From Symbiodinium natans (Eukaryota > Sar > Dinophyceae > Suessiales > Symbiodiniaceae), in the NCBI GenBank assembly GCA_905221605.1, contig CAJNDS010002677.1, positions 266,038 to 319,130 on the forward strand: a stretch of DNA of 53,093 nt, read 5' to 3'. The notes below the pieces were generated by a model. The model did not search any database. It was not told the origin of the DNA and was given only the letters and a program-made list of their open reading frames with translations. Of this stretch, positions 20,520-31,989 are shown piece after piece; positions within the stretch are counted from its first letter, which is position 1; each line of letters starts with the position of its first letter. The translations under genes and the position numbers were made by a program.

Positions 20520-21870
20520 CACTAATCCAGCCCCGTACCGAGAAGAACAAGGAGTCAACTAGGGGGTTGAACTACGTAGGGCCTAGCATTCTCCGATAGG
20601 GGCGGTCTGGTGTCGTGTTGAATGGGGACTCCGAACACCGTAGCAGCTGTAGAGCAAGCTGGGGCCGCAGAGCAGCACATGTTGGACAGGAAACGAGGGG
20701 TGTAGAGAGGAGAGGGGTGTAGTGTAGGGGGGGCATTCTTAGCCTGGGCCCTGGGGGCACGAAAACAGTCCAACATAGACATAGAGCAGCCTGCAGAGCC
20801 GAGTTTCACCGCCGACCCAAGGAACAGAACAGGCAGGGCTTGAACTTAGTGGGGCGCTTTGGGTAGCAAAGGGTGCTCTGTGTTGCTGTGTTGCTGTACG
20901 GTTGTCTTTGGGGGAACGGTCCAGCCTGTAAGGGTCGACAACACAAGGTCTCACGGCGGACGTGGTGTGAAAGGGGACGGACATATGGGGGCGTAGCATG
21001 GATACAGGGGGGTATGGGGGGGCATCCACCACACAACTTCACACCACCGTCTCCCACCGAACCCACGTACCGCTCCAAACAGGGGCGGGCGATGACGCCC
21101 GGGGGCTTCGGCCTCCACGCCCTCCGAAAGAAAGAAAGAAAAGGAAGAGTGGAAAACGTTGCCAGTGAGCGCGGCGCCCACACACCCACACCAGGCCACA
21201 CCGACAAGCAGCACGCAGGAAGATAGCAGGAGCAGCAAACATATCATGGCAGGCCCCTGACAAGGTGAACCACGTGCACTCAGCCCAGCAAAAGCAGCCG
21301 CGAAGCCAGAGCCAGACCTCCAGAGGAGGAGGAAACAAGGACACGCCAACAGACTTGAAAGGAGCAGGGGGGCAGTCTGAACTCCATGGCCGTGAGAAAC
21401 AACAAGGCCCGAAAAAGCCACAGGAGAGAACAGCCGAAGAACAGCCGAAGAACAGCCGAAGAACAGCCGAAGAACATGAGAAACAAGCTTAACAAGCAGA
21501 AAGGAGACCGGGCAGAGAGGGCAGAGGACCACGATTAGCATGCCGAGCGTCCAACTATGAAACGAACTGTGGGTAGATGCCAACGGGAAGGGGCGCGAAG
21601 AACGGCGCCCAGATCAGAATGGAGGAGCAGGCGACACACCGAGTCACCGAGCAACCTGAAGAGCAAAAGTGAGCGCATGACTTTCAAGGGGCGAAGGGGA
21701 GGTTTCGTTGCCAGGGTGAGGCCTTCGGGACGTTTGGGGGATCCTTGAATGGAGTGTGGCAGCAGCAGGCGAAGAATGCAAAGAGAGAGAGAGAGAGAGA
21801 GGGAGCGAGGATGGGGTCGGCTCTGAGTTGTGTCATGTTCTGTCCAACTTGCGCCTTAAACTGCTCCAAG
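20520..21870. other. Unassigned GC-rich stretch with small repeats
   Basis: No reverse transcriptase or other domain found. It contains a four-copy tandem of AGCCGAAGAAC at 21,427-21,476 and a (GA)n run at 21,782-21,802. The long minus-strand frames are hydrophobic and Ser/Cys/Leu-rich, consistent with antisense of a purine-rich tract. Confidence 0.4.
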
Positions 21871-21908
21871 CATGAACCCTTACCACATTGCGTCGTGTCC
21901 AATTAGGA

Positions 21909-22050
21909 TGCGCGGCGTTGAAGATGCTTATGCGATCCTCGAGACTGCCGCGCTAGCGGCTGCTTACGGCCAACAAGACCAGGTTGACAGCTTACGCTCG
22001 CTTACCCAGGAGACCTTGGCGGGTGCAGCACAAACATTGGGAGTTCGGGT
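21909..22050 (+). CDS. Gene B exon aligned to gene A
   Basis: After acceptor CCAATTAG the frame reads MRGVEDAYAILETAALAAAY, then GQQDQVDSLRSLTQ and TLAGAAQTLG. It aligns with gene A MRDVENEASMMELAAYRG, SGQTEAFSEL and MVEAAQSFE, immediately after the SNIC motif in both. The 3' end is at or shortly before 22,050, where GTTCGG and GTAGCG are possible donors. The upstream junction phase to the 18.2-kb exon was not solved. Confidence 0.55.
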
Positions 22051-22630
22051 AGCGGACTGAGCGATTGAGCTTGGACCTGAATCAGCATATGCTGGGGCCA
22101 TGCTGCCGGCATTGCTGGTGTCAGGAATCTTGCTACGTTGGGCATTTGGACCTTGAGGTGTGTGTGTGTGTGTGTGGTCGCCCAAAGCTCGTCCCAAATT
22201 TCTTCCACATCGTACTAGCGAGCCCGTGTTGCTAGCCTTGAACTACGCCGACTGTTCTTGTGCGAGGATGCGCTGGCTCTTATGGAAGGAGCTGCCGATT
22301 CCCTGTTTGCGTACCTGGGTTTGTGAAGTGGCATGTTGCGAGCCGCAGTCAGACAAGTCGCGTGCTTGTATATTCTGCAAGCGCATATGCCATGTCTCCA
22401 AGGTATTGGGAGGGCAAAAACTCCTCGTGCTCGCAGCTCGGCTTGACTTGAATTCACGAAGTTTCTGGCAGTACGGGCTTGCAGTGCGAGTCCAATAACG
22501 GAAGACGCCGGAGCTCTAAGGCCACAGTGCCTGACATAAAACCATGTCAAATGGTACCGCAACGTGCTTGTCACAAAGCAACTACAATCTTGGGTGGCTC
22601 CCCTGTGATCAAGCTACTGAATGTGCTTGC

Positions 22631-22738
22631 GCACTAGTCTCGAGCCACTGTCTTCTAAGGACGGTGCACTTGATGCCGAATGAGTATGAGGACCTGCTGC
22701 TGGAGGCATCCGAGATCTGTGCTCCTCGGCGTGCTGTG
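22631..22738 (+). CDS. Gene B exon aligned to gene A
   Basis: The frame MPNEYEDLLLEASEICAPRR, then AV, aligns with gene A TDWQLLMAEAYGLCSLARKAV. The proposed donor is GTG/GTCAAA at 22,738-22,739, phase 0. The 5' end is uncertain (acceptors CACTAG near 22,637 or TTCTAAG at 22,659). Confidence 0.5.
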
Positions 22739-23060
22739 GTCAAAAACCGATGCCGCGACGTAGTTGCAAAATTCCAGTGTCACTTCTGCTTGACAGCAAT
22801 GAACAGAACTACACCAGCTCGCAGCAACAATTGGTCAGAATGCCAGCGCGAAAGAGAGCTACAGCTCATTCTGAACAAGCGAGCCTCCGATGGACAAGGT
22901 CACGACACAGATTGCACCACAATGGCATACGCACAGTACGTACGCGTAAAGGATAATGCACGGCCCCAAGGATTCCACCTGCCTTGAGAACTCGAGCCAG
23001 AGCCATCTCTTTTGAACCATTCATTGCAAACCAGTTCCTGCAGATTCGCTAGCCATTCAG

Positions 23061-23837
23061 AACTCAACTCAGGTTCTGACCAATATGGCATTGAGCAGCG
23101 GCATACAGACTGACCTTGCAGGTGTCAGAAAATCCCTTGAGAAGCTCATGCTGGGCTACTTTGCACCTCCCCTCCCTGCGCCACCGAGCCAGACCGCTTT
23201 CGACCTTGTTCTCCACGTGGAACAAGCAGTTCGCAACTGGGAGGCTGCGGCGGTTGGCACAGCCGCCATCACAGCCGCCATCGGCGTGTGTGAGACGGCA
23301 CAGGCTGTTGCGGACAGGTATGTTGAGGATGGCATGGCGGAGCACTCAGAGTGGGAGGGAGAGAGGGTGAAGCTCGTCAACTGGCAGCGCGCGCAGGCTT
23401 CGCAAGTCTTCTCTGCAGCAGAGAGAGGAGAGGCACAGGCCCTGACGCGGGCCACTCAGAGCTTCGAAACCGCGCACGCCCTCCTCCGCGATGGCAACGG
23501 CAAGGTTTCGCCAATCACGCCGGAGCGAGGTGATCTCTTGCGGCAGTGGAATCAGATTGACGTGGCCTGGGCCAGGTTCAGGGCAGAAGCCGAAAGCCAG
23601 AATGTGCAGTCAATGAGGATGGCTCTGACGGATTTGCAAGCGGCGTTGGTAGCAGCCGTTCCGCTGTTTGGAGTTGCTGACCGACCCAGCTCCCAGATAT
23701 CACCCTGGCTTTTAGTGGCCACGTATTGCGGCATGGGTTTGCTGCTATTTGCCTGTGGGTGTGCGGGCTGCATGATTTTTCTTCGAACCCATCGACAAAA
23801 GACGCCTGACGTCCCGGCCAAGTCAGACAAGGTCTGA
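23061..23837 (+). CDS. Gene B last exon: PilJ-like helices and membrane anchor
   Basis: The frame is open from 23,016. Acceptor CATTCAG at 23,060 joins in phase 0 to the donor at 22,738 and gives nearly the same spacing as gene A (32 against 33 residues from the AV to the LMLG motif). The exon carries SLEKLMLGYF and PPLPAPPSQ, a helical bundle, ITPERGDLLRQW, SPWLLVATYCGMGLLLFACG (membrane helix, residues about 205-235) and a short basic tail RTHRQKTPDVPAKSDKV before TGA. All these motifs recur in order in gene A. In this copy SPW runs straight into VATY; in gene A an 85-nt intron lies there. An ATG at 23,085 could be mistaken for a gene start, but the aligned region begins upstream of it. Confidence 0.72.
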   Translation, partial: NSTQVLTNMALSSGIQTDLAGVRKSLEKLMLGYFAPPLPAPPSQTAFDLVLHVEQAVRNWEAAAVGTAAITAAIGVCETAQAVADRYVEDGMAEHSEWEGERVKLVNWQRAQASQVFSAAERGEAQALTRATQSFETAHALLRDGNGKVSPITPERGDLLRQWNQIDVAWARFRAEAESQNVQSMRMALTDLQAALVAAVPLFGVADRPSSQISPWLLVATYCGMGLLLFACGCAGCMIFLRTHRQKTPDVPAKSDKV

Positions 23838-23839
23838 CC

Positions 23840-25170
23840 ATTAGGCTGTGGGTGGCTGTGGTTTGTCAGGGTGACAGGGGCATTCAGCGAGCCAAAGCCG
23901 CCAAGGGAAAGCCTTGAAGTAAAGATCTGGCCCAGCTCATGCCCGACAACGGGATGCCAGTTGTAACTCTTTAATCTGCCTTTTTGTGCCTCGACCAGAC
24001 GGCGCCGCGTAATTCTTTAAACTGGTTCTTTGCTTCACCAGCCAGGTGCTGGCAGGAGCCGCTTCCCAGTCTTCCGCATCGCCCTGCATCTTTTACAGCT
24101 CAGGAAACTTGAGCTTGTAGTGTTCTGAGAGCTTGCGATCTTGCGAGTCGTCGCAAAATCGCTTTCCCTTTCGATTTGGGTGCGAGGTCCAAGTTGCTTT
24201 TGTGAAGATTGAGTCCGGGTTAGCGGACAGGTGGCTATTCAATATGCTCCAGGAACATCCAGGTACTGTTGCTCTTGAAATGGCATCCTGCCAGGATCAC
24301 AGACAAGCCACTGCTGCCTTTATTCAGGCTCTGTGTACGATTCCTGCTCGTTTGGCCGGGGCTTTCGGGACTTGTCGACAGTCTCAGGGTCGGTGAGGCG
24401 CGCTTCGTTTGGCACATTAAATGATGCCAATCCTTGCCTGTCGAGTGCCAGCTCTGTATTTGGATTTTATGCAACAAGGCGGATGCTGGGTGCTTTGTGG
24501 GCAGCTTGACTGAGCTGGACGCGGCCACATGCTAAACATCTCAGAACTCTGTAGATGCTGTGGATTAAGAGCCCTTGGAGCGCCAAAGAGCTTTCTGTGA
24601 CAGCGACAGTCGGCTTACAAGTTGTCACGCCCCGCAATTTCAACACGTCGACCCACAAGCTTGATTTGATGGTCATGGTTTGGTAGTTTGCATGCCAGTT
24701 GGTCTCACTTGCTGATCGCCTAGCCAGGCTTGAGCATAGCAGCCTGTATCCCACCATCAAAGAAAGCAGCTCCTACACAGACTTCTGCAGCATGGAAGCA
24801 TGCCCCGGTCCAGGTTTTCAGCAGTACCTTTTGCAAACTGAACCTGCGCGATGGAGGCATGCAAGTTTCCTCTTGGATCATACTCGCCCAGAAAGAACCC
24901 AAGACCCCCAAAACTCTCAGTTGAAACTGGGAGGCTCTTGCGACGACAAGGGAGTTCAACTACCAGATTAGAGCTTGTGGCAGCAAGCCTTTCGGCAGCA
25001 AGCGCCAACCTTCAGGCCTTATAAGGAGATTAGAGTAGAGAATGGACCGATCGTGCCTCTAGATGCAATGTTGTGGATGAAGCTGGGTCAAGACTATCAG
25101 ACAAAGACATCAGCTCGCAGAGCTGTGTCTGTTGCGCTTGGGTGGTACTCTGCAGACATAATTCAACATC
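23840..25170. other. No recognised gene
   Basis: Short frames on both strands, none with a family motif. 24,975-25,170 is open in the frame of the PPR fragment that follows. Confidence 0.35.
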
Positions 25171-25178
25171 ATTGTGTC

Positions 25179-25262
25179 GATGGGCTGTATGCCGCTCGTT
25201 GGCTTAGGTGGTCGGAAGCCCTGTGGTTGCTTCAGGTGATGCCAGAGGCTCGCCTCATGTGA
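25179..25262 (+). pseudogene. PPR motif fragment 1
   Basis: The frame DGLYAARWLRWSEALWLLQV, then MPEAR, matches the second helix of a PPR repeat (W-x2-AL-x-LL-x2-M) and runs into TGA. PPR proteins bind organelle RNA. Either a small exon that should be spliced or a decayed copy. Confidence 0.45.
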
Positions 25263-25406
25263 TACAGGAATAGTGATACAGGAATAGGGAATTCATGCTG
25301 GCATTTCAGCTGGCAGCTTGCCCGAATCTCGACCTAGGATCCTACCACAATGCATTGCAATAGCGGCTGCGCATGTTTTTTTTTCTGATAAAGAACCCGT
25401 AGAAAA

Positions 25407-25483
25407 GAATTAAAACCCGCGGGCCCAAAAAACAGAACCGGCAGAATACAAATGAAAACCATCGCCGACCGAGGGCTGCCATA
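25407..25483. repeat. Dispersed repeat, copy 1
   Basis: Shares AGAATTAA, ACCCGCGG, GGCAGAATA, ATGAAA and TCGCCGACCGAG in order with 26,429-26,525, same orientation. The pair brackets the C-rich tract. Confidence 0.6.
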
Positions 25484-25549
25484 TTCATTTTTGTTCCGAT
25501 GATTTTTTCCTTATGATGGATGTATTCGGCCGGTTTGCTCAAGTTATTC

Positions 25550-26215
25550 AACTTCCATGGCCCCCAACCCTCACCCCCCTCCCCCAACCTCCACCCCCTT
25601 CAACCGCCCCTCCCTGTTCAAGCTGACGGCCTCAGCGATGCCCACCATTACCTGCTCCTCGCACTGGCGTCAACCCACCTCACCATGCACCACTCCTCAT
25701 CCCAACCATTGTTGCCAACGTTCAAACTTCAAACCCAACGTTTACCCACCAGCTCGTCATTCCCACGATTCCCGTCCTTACTCATTACCCGCTATTTCCA
25801 CCATTTTCCACCCTGTCCACATTTTTTCCGGCAGTACCGCCATTCCAAACCATAGCCCTTTACCCACCATGACCCGTCGTACAACACCAGTTCGCCTCGC
25901 CGCCCTTCCTTCCCCACCATTCCTCACTACTCCTACCATTCCGGAAATTCCCCCCCCCCCCCACCCCCATTGCCCATAGCCATCATCACCATCACACACC
26001 AGTGCCCGTGATTGCCACCATTCCCACCCCCCCCCTCCCCCACCCCCAACACCATTCCCAACATTATACACCCTTTCGCACCTTGTCCACCCACCACACA
26101 AGACCATTCCCCGTCGCACCAGTACCCATGAGTCCCACCCCTATTGCCACCCGACCATTCATCACCCACAATTCCCAGTGCCTACCAGTCCCACCACTGC
26201 CGCCATTCCCACCAT
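25550..26215. repeat. C/A/T-rich low-complexity tract
   Basis: About 650 bp almost devoid of G on the plus strand, built from loose variants of CACCATTCCCACC. Open frames in it (Pro/Thr/His-rich on plus, Gly/Val/Trp-rich on minus) are compositional. Confidence 0.75.
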
Positions 26216-26428
26216 TCGCCAAAGTGCTCTGCACTTAGGAAAAGGTGCTGTTAGCTTGGGTCGAGTTGCAGATGCTGAACTTTTCTGTTCCAAACCCCCC
26301 CAGACAGTTATTCTGTCAGCATCGAGGGTAGTAGAAACTGAGCTCTTCTGCCTAGCCTGAACCTTAAACCCTTTTTTAAACTCACAATCCGGCCCCCCAG
26401 ACTGCGAAGAAAAAGTACCAGTAGCATA

Positions 26429-26525
26429 GAATTAAGAACCCGCGGATTAGGATCGGGGAGGGGGGGCTGGGCAAGGCCCAACAAAAGAATCGGCAGAATA
26501 AGCATGAAACCGTCGCCGACCGAGA
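26429..26525. repeat. Dispersed repeat, copy 2
   Basis: Partner of 25,407-25,483 with a G run (26,457-26,467) inserted in the middle. Confidence 0.6.
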
Positions 26526-26617
26526 ATAAAGAAAAACACCCCGAGGAGGGGCAAAAAATGCCCAACGATACTGCTGGCAATGGGATTCACGCACTCATGG
26601 GACATGGCCAGGCCAAC

Positions 26618-26647
26618 TGCGACCCGAATGTGGTGTCGTACACCTGG
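26618..26647 (+). pseudogene. PPR motif fragment 2
   Basis: CDPNVVSYT is the classical loop and first-helix start of a PPR repeat (P-N/D-V-V-S/T-Y). The continuation is degraded. Confidence 0.35.
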
Positions 26648-27369
26648 GCTCCTCGCCTGGCATCTAGTGCTCTGGGGACTCCTTTCCGACATTTTCCTAT
26701 CCAGCCGAGAAAGGCCTTGCAGTGCTGCTTACGTGGCGGTGCACCGGATGTGGCCCAGGAGCAAACGATGTTAAGGGAGGGCTGCAGCGGGGAGCTATTG
26801 GGCATGGTTTATGGTTGAGACTAGGACGGTTGAACCTTATCATTAAGAGGTTGGTGAATTGGCCACGAGAACCGAAATAGCTTGCGTGGATGACCGCGAT
26901 GCTTCAGTGCTCATAAAGAACTCAATATCCAATGCCTATATCTCAGCAGCCCACCCCCGACCGGCCACAGCAGCATCTTGTGCCCAGTTTTGCCCAGAAA
27001 ACGAAGCCATGCAGCAACCATACCAAAAAGGATCCCGTGTTTGTATGGCAGGAGATCCTATGCGATATGGCAAAGCTCGAAGTGCCACCAGCATCTTGGC
27101 ACTGTTCGAAAACGAGAGGTAAAGTAAACGCTTGTGAGGGAGATGCCACAGGGACCCGAACGAGACAAACGAGTCAGGCACAACCCGGACGAACCAACTC
27201 GAACCAAGCTGTTCAGAAGCCACAGTGGAATAGGCTACTGTTGCCCACCTTCGCCCTTCAAGGGAATGCCGGAGCTCCAGGCTGCAAGATCTAGTCCAGT
27301 CTGGGGTTCAAGAGTCGGCCTCAAGTCCCACGCGTCTAGGAGTGAAGCCCGAAGGCAGAATTAAAACCG

Positions 27370-27530
27370 CTAACCCGAAGCTCCACTCCGAAACCCAAAA
27401 CACTTGTTTTTTGGGGTTTAGGGCCGTTTAGGGTTCAGGCCTTAACCCCCAAACTAAGTATGGGCGGTGCATGGCCAAGCGGCTGGCAAAAGAAACTCAA
27501 TCCGAACCCCTCTAAGCCCTAAGCCCCACA
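27370..27530. repeat. Degenerate telomere-like patches
   Basis: Scattered CCCGAA, CCAAAC, GGGTTTAGGG and GTTTAGGGTT words on both strands. Too diverged for an array. Confidence 0.4.
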
Positions 27531-27539
27531 CATTGCAAT

Positions 27540-28340
27540 CCAGTTCCTTTTCGAACGTGCACCTTGAACCTAACAACATGCCCAATGATGAATGACGACT
27601 CGCCATGTCCAAACGATGGAATAATAAGATTTGCTCAGATTTGATCGCCAGGTTTGAGGGCGGGGGTGGTCAATTAGAATTTGAGTTGTTCCCAAGTAAT
27701 TATGGGAAATATCATGACGGCAGATGAGCAAGATTGGCAACATTTGTCAGATGTTGCCATAGTACATGTTTCATGTACAGCTTGTAGTCCAATTTACTAC
27801 GGTTTTAAAAGGGCACTTGGTTTTAGGGGGGTGAACCGGCTCCATTTTGGGGCCTCAGGCTAGATCCATGTCTTTTAAAGCAGCCTGTCATATACCGACA
27901 CAACAACTAAAGACAAGCAAAGGCAACCCATGCTCAGGCAGCAACAAAAGCGTTCCAATGCCGCGTTTGTCGTATTTCAAGCACTTGTTCGTTCATGATA
28001 GCAGTGGCATTTGCGGCACAATGGTCACCTTAGCAAACTGCAGCCTGCTTGCCCTTTCGAGGATGCCAAAAGCTGCACAGCGGCCATCCGTACGTGTGCC
28101 GCCGCCTGGCCAGTTGCGCGGTGGTGTTTCCCACATTCGTGTGCGGTCCTATTCTTTCTACTTGAACATTTGCAGACCAGCTGGGAAATGAACAGTTTGG
28201 AGAAGATCCTTGTGATGTTGGGCTGGCACAACATCATACAGGATGGCACGTGACTACACTGAAGTGTATCTGATGGCATGACAAGGTGTACCTCGTATGT
28301 TTTGCCCCGCATTCTACAGCACTCGCGTGGGGCTCGTCCA
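27540..28340. other. No recognised gene
   Basis: Short frames only, no motif. Possibly intronic to the PPR trail. Confidence 0.3.
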
Positions 28341-28350
28341 AGCGCATGTG

Positions 28351-28434
28351 GCAACTGAGGACGGCGCTCTGTGGGAGCATGCCTTGAGCTTTCTGAGCCT
28401 GATGCCGGCTGTGCAGGCGCAAGAAGGGCGTGCA
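28351..28434 (+). pseudogene. PPR motif fragment 3
   Basis: ATEDGALWEHALSFLSLMPA, then VQAQEG: the second helix of a PPR (x-LWEHAL-x-LL-x-LM) followed by the usual linker. Well preserved but isolated. Confidence 0.55.
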
Positions 28435-28683
28435 CGTCCCAACGACGCGAAAGTTCCGGCCCTTTCAAAGCCGCTGTATGGGGACCCGAGGCAGTTGAGG
28501 TGGAGAGAAGAGCTCCAGGTTCCAACTTTAACATAATTCACGCGTTCCTCACGTTGAGCCAATGCCCAAAAACCATTGCGAAACTACTGGTCTTCTCCAG
28601 GCTGCACTGGTCTTGTTCTTGGACATTCAGACAAAAGCCCCGACACCTGCAGCATGCCTCTTGATTCTGACACCTTACAGTGG

Positions 28684-28724
28684 CAGGTGCCTGTCAACGT
28701 GGTGGCTTACAACAGTGCCTTCTG
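28684..28724 (+). pseudogene. PPR motif fragment 4
   Basis: QVPVNVVAYNSAF then TGA. VNVVAYNSA is a typical PPR first helix. The stop comes where ISAC would follow. Confidence 0.5.
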
Positions 28725-28799
28725 AAGGAAAGGGGGATAGGCTCAAGGGATTGGTCAAGAGTTCTGGCTTTAGGCGGCTCTCGTGCAAAGCAGTGTAGC

Positions 28800-30420
28800 G
28801 CAACTGGCTGTAGTCTGCCCTGATTCCAAATGTTTCCCCTTCGGTAAGAGGGTGTTGGGAGGGAGGAGAAAGTGTATCATTACAACAGCCTCGTGGGCCA
28901 GGAGGACATCATCTCACAAATTAGCCTCCTCAAACAGCAATCGCTCCACACCACGATCTTCTGAAACAGTTTTGCTTCCACTTCTGACCCTTTCATGCTG
29001 CGAAGTCGAGGTTGTTCGCTTTGCTGTTTTGTTGTTTAATATTGGCGGGGCCTTTTTCGCCGTATTCGCCCAAGCACGTTCTGTTCCGACTCGGCGGGTC
29101 CCTGTTGGATGGTCAGACAATATCCTTGAGATTGCTGGCGAGTTAACAGCTCCTCAGCTCTTCCTCTGCCACGGGGTCGGCAGGCGAGGACCCGAGGAAA
29201 CATGCTTCGAAAGTTCGAGGAGGGCAAAACCGGCAAAACTGCTTGTGAATGGGAGCTTCCGAAAACCTGGCAGCTTCGAAAAGAGACGCAATGTGTGACT
29301 TGGAGTTTCGAGAGCTGGTCAACAGAGCGAAGAGGCCAACCTTGTGGTATTCTAGGGCCCACCACTTGGAACACGGGGGGAGGGGACCTTGACCCCCTTA
29401 TCGAGAAAGGAGTTCTGGCGGTTTCGATGCTCAAAGTTGGGAGCTTAAAGCATAGAGTAGACAAAAGGACCCAGGTTGAAGGCTTTGCGTGAATAGCACC
29501 CTCCGGGAGCTCATTGTTTCCTAACTTCAGGTGCCATCTACGCTTGTGGTCGGGGCAGGTGGGAAGCTGCGTTGGAGGTCTTGTCCTCGATGCCGCGTGG
29601 CAGGTTTAGCAGTTTGGGTGGGCTGCCGGGTCAAAATAGAGCCGTTTGCCTCGCCCACTTCTGCTTGAGAGGCGAGACTCAGATCATGTCGAATTCGTCG
29701 TGCCCATGTGGTGCTGCATTATAAACCGCGCATGGCTTGCAGACGACTGCCACTGCATCTGGACAAGATTCACCCACTCCCTCGCTCCATTTCCCGCTCC
29801 TGCTCCCGTTCCCTCCCCCTCTCCCTCTCCCTCTACGAAAGGTCCCGGCAACAGATCCCGCGCGACATCATTAGCTACAGCGCCTTGCCAATGACTGTGA
29901 CTTGCAGCCATAACATACATGCTGAACGATAGCTCGAGAGACCTTTCTTCGGAAGGGCGCGCGTTCCGTGCACAGGCTCGGCAATCAAAGCCTGCTCCAC
30001 TGCGCGGAAGTGGGAACAAGCGTTGCCCCTGAGCTGGAGACAGCGTCGTCAGTGTGAGTGAGCATGAAGTGTTCAGCAGCATCACGGGCCTCAAGGAAGG
30101 GATTGTGCCAGGTGTTTGCTAACCAGAGAGGTTTGAGGAACTGCACAAGACTGCACGAACTGCTCACCCAGGCAAGTCCTGGAGCATGCCGATGGGGCTG
30201 GGCTGGCGTTAGATGCCAAGATCTTCAGTACCCTGGAGTGAGAGCTTCGTCAGAACGTATTTTCGCGTAATGCCGTCTCCTTATTTAACACTTTAACAGT
30301 TCCACTGACCCAACGACCTGAACATCGCAACTGCTTTCCAGCTTCATGGCATGCCCAGGACCTCCTCCTTTCGGGGTAACGTGCTCAGGTTGAGTCGCCC
30401 CGACCCTCTGAGGTTCTGCA
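28800..30420. other. No recognised gene
   Basis: Open frames such as 28,783-29,298 lack motifs. A C/T-rich patch of tandem CTCCCTC lies at 29,790-29,835. Confidence 0.3.
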
Positions 30421-30480
30421 GTGGACAGCTGCCTCAACCAGTGGCCCGCCGCGCTGGAGCTGCTGAGGCTTCGGGGGAGT
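30421..30480 (+). pseudogene. PPR motif fragment 5
   Basis: The frame VDSCLNQWPAALELLRLRG carries the QW-x2-AL-x-LL second-helix pattern. The expected M at its end is replaced. Confidence 0.4.
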
Positions 30481-30609
30481 GAGGGGCTTGGAGAGAAACC
30501 AATGGGCAATGCATGCCCGGCCTGGCTTCAGGTGCCTGCGGCAAAAGCGGCTCCCCCCAGACGCCCGGCCTTGAACCCTGATGCGTGGGAAAGATAAATT
30601 TTCTCTGTT

Positions 30610-30870
30610 CCATACATGCAATGCCCTAAAACCACCACGAACCACCCTGAACCCCAAGTTTGAAAACCTAAAGCCACCATAAACCACAGAAGGGAGGAGG
30701 GGAAACCCGAAACCTAAACCGACTTAACCACAAAGGAAAGAGGGGAAACCCTAAACGTACACCTCAACTAGTGCCAACAAACACTAAAACCACAACAAAG
30801 CAGAGTAGAGTGAGAACCTTAAACCCTGCAGCCTTACCGGGCAACCTAAACCCAAACTCAAACCCACCAT
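30610..30870 (-). repeat. Degenerate CCCTAAA-type repeats
   Basis: Repeated AACCACCA, ACCCTAAAC, AAACCCTA and CCTAAACC words on the plus strand, equivalent to diverged TTTAGGG on the minus strand. Confidence 0.5.
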
Positions 30871-31447
30871 GAAGCGCGGCGGAGGTGGCGGGGATATCAG
30901 GGTGTGTGCAGCGCCTGAGTTTCGCTGATGTCGTGAGGTCTAAGTCGAGTTCTTCTGTGACAAGTCCCGCGAGCCAAAAGCCCGGCGTATGTAACAGGCC
31001 CCGGTCATCTTATCGGGGTAACAAGGCCATTCTTCTTGCGAAAAGCTTCCGCACGACAAACCTCCGCGGCAAACCCTTCCTTGCCACCATCTTGCGAATC
31101 TGGGAGCCCTCAACAGCCCGCCACGATGACACAACCGGGCGCGACAAACGCATGCAACAGAGGCGGGGGGTGGGACACCGCGACATACCCCCATTTAGAC
31201 TCGCAGCCTTATCGGACCACTGGGCTATGCAGGTATTGAGCCTTGGGGTTCCAGGCCTTCAGAAGTTCGATGCTCCCACGCCTGGCCCCGAGATTATGAA
31301 TCACCCGGAATGAGAGTACGAAGGATATTGAACGACCCGGCTCATTCTCAGGACGTGTACTCCCAAACCGCTGCGCTAGCCGCCCTTGCTGCAGCCGGCG
31401 AGTGGAGGAGCTGTGTGCAATGATGGTCATATGTATACAAACAGAAT

Positions 31448-31560
31448 ATATATATATATATACATACATGATACATACATATATGCCATGAACACACACA
31501 CACACAGAGCCACACCCACACCCACACCCTCACCCTCACCCACACGCACACTCACACGTC
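31448..31560. repeat. TA, CA and CACCCA microsatellites
   Basis: (TA)n at 31,448-31,462, (CA)n at 31,492-31,505, then CACACCC/CACCCT hexamers to about 31,555. Confidence 0.8.
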
Positions 31561-31715
31561 CCCTTGTCCGAACGTCTAACAGCCACTTGTTTTGCCGGGG
31601 CTGGCGGGTCGTTTTCGCACAAACGACGGAAAACTACTGAAGTGTGATGTTGGGCTGGTTCATGGCAGTTCATGGATTCTCCATGACCAATAACACCCTT
31701 AGCAAGCCACGTGCC

Positions 31716-31766
31716 AGGAGATCTTTGGCACTTCTCTTTGCCATGCCGAAGGCTTGCTGCACATGT
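31716..31766 (+). pseudogene. PPR motif fragment 6
   Basis: RRSLALLFAMPKACC: PPR second helix (S-L-A-L-L-x2-MP) and linker start. Confidence 0.45.
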
Positions 31767-31989
31767 TGCTGAAGTGGCCTTGTCTTGAATCTCTGGGAGA
31801 TGTCTGGCACCACCGCTAGCGCATTCGTATGCAGCCCGTGCATACGATAGATTGCACACTGCCAAGGGCTGCCAGCACCTCTGCCCATGTTACATTGCTT
31901 GTGACTTTCTCTTTGTGCCCTCAGAAGGAAGTTCGTGTCTTTGGGCTCCGAGGGTCTTCTGCGCAACGCGCACTTCTTGCACATTGCAG

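Noticed and set aside
23085-23090. The ATG at 23,085 as the start of a separate 250-residue gene.
   Set aside because: Similarity to gene A and an open frame extend upstream to the acceptor at 23,060, so this is an internal methionine of the last gene B exon.
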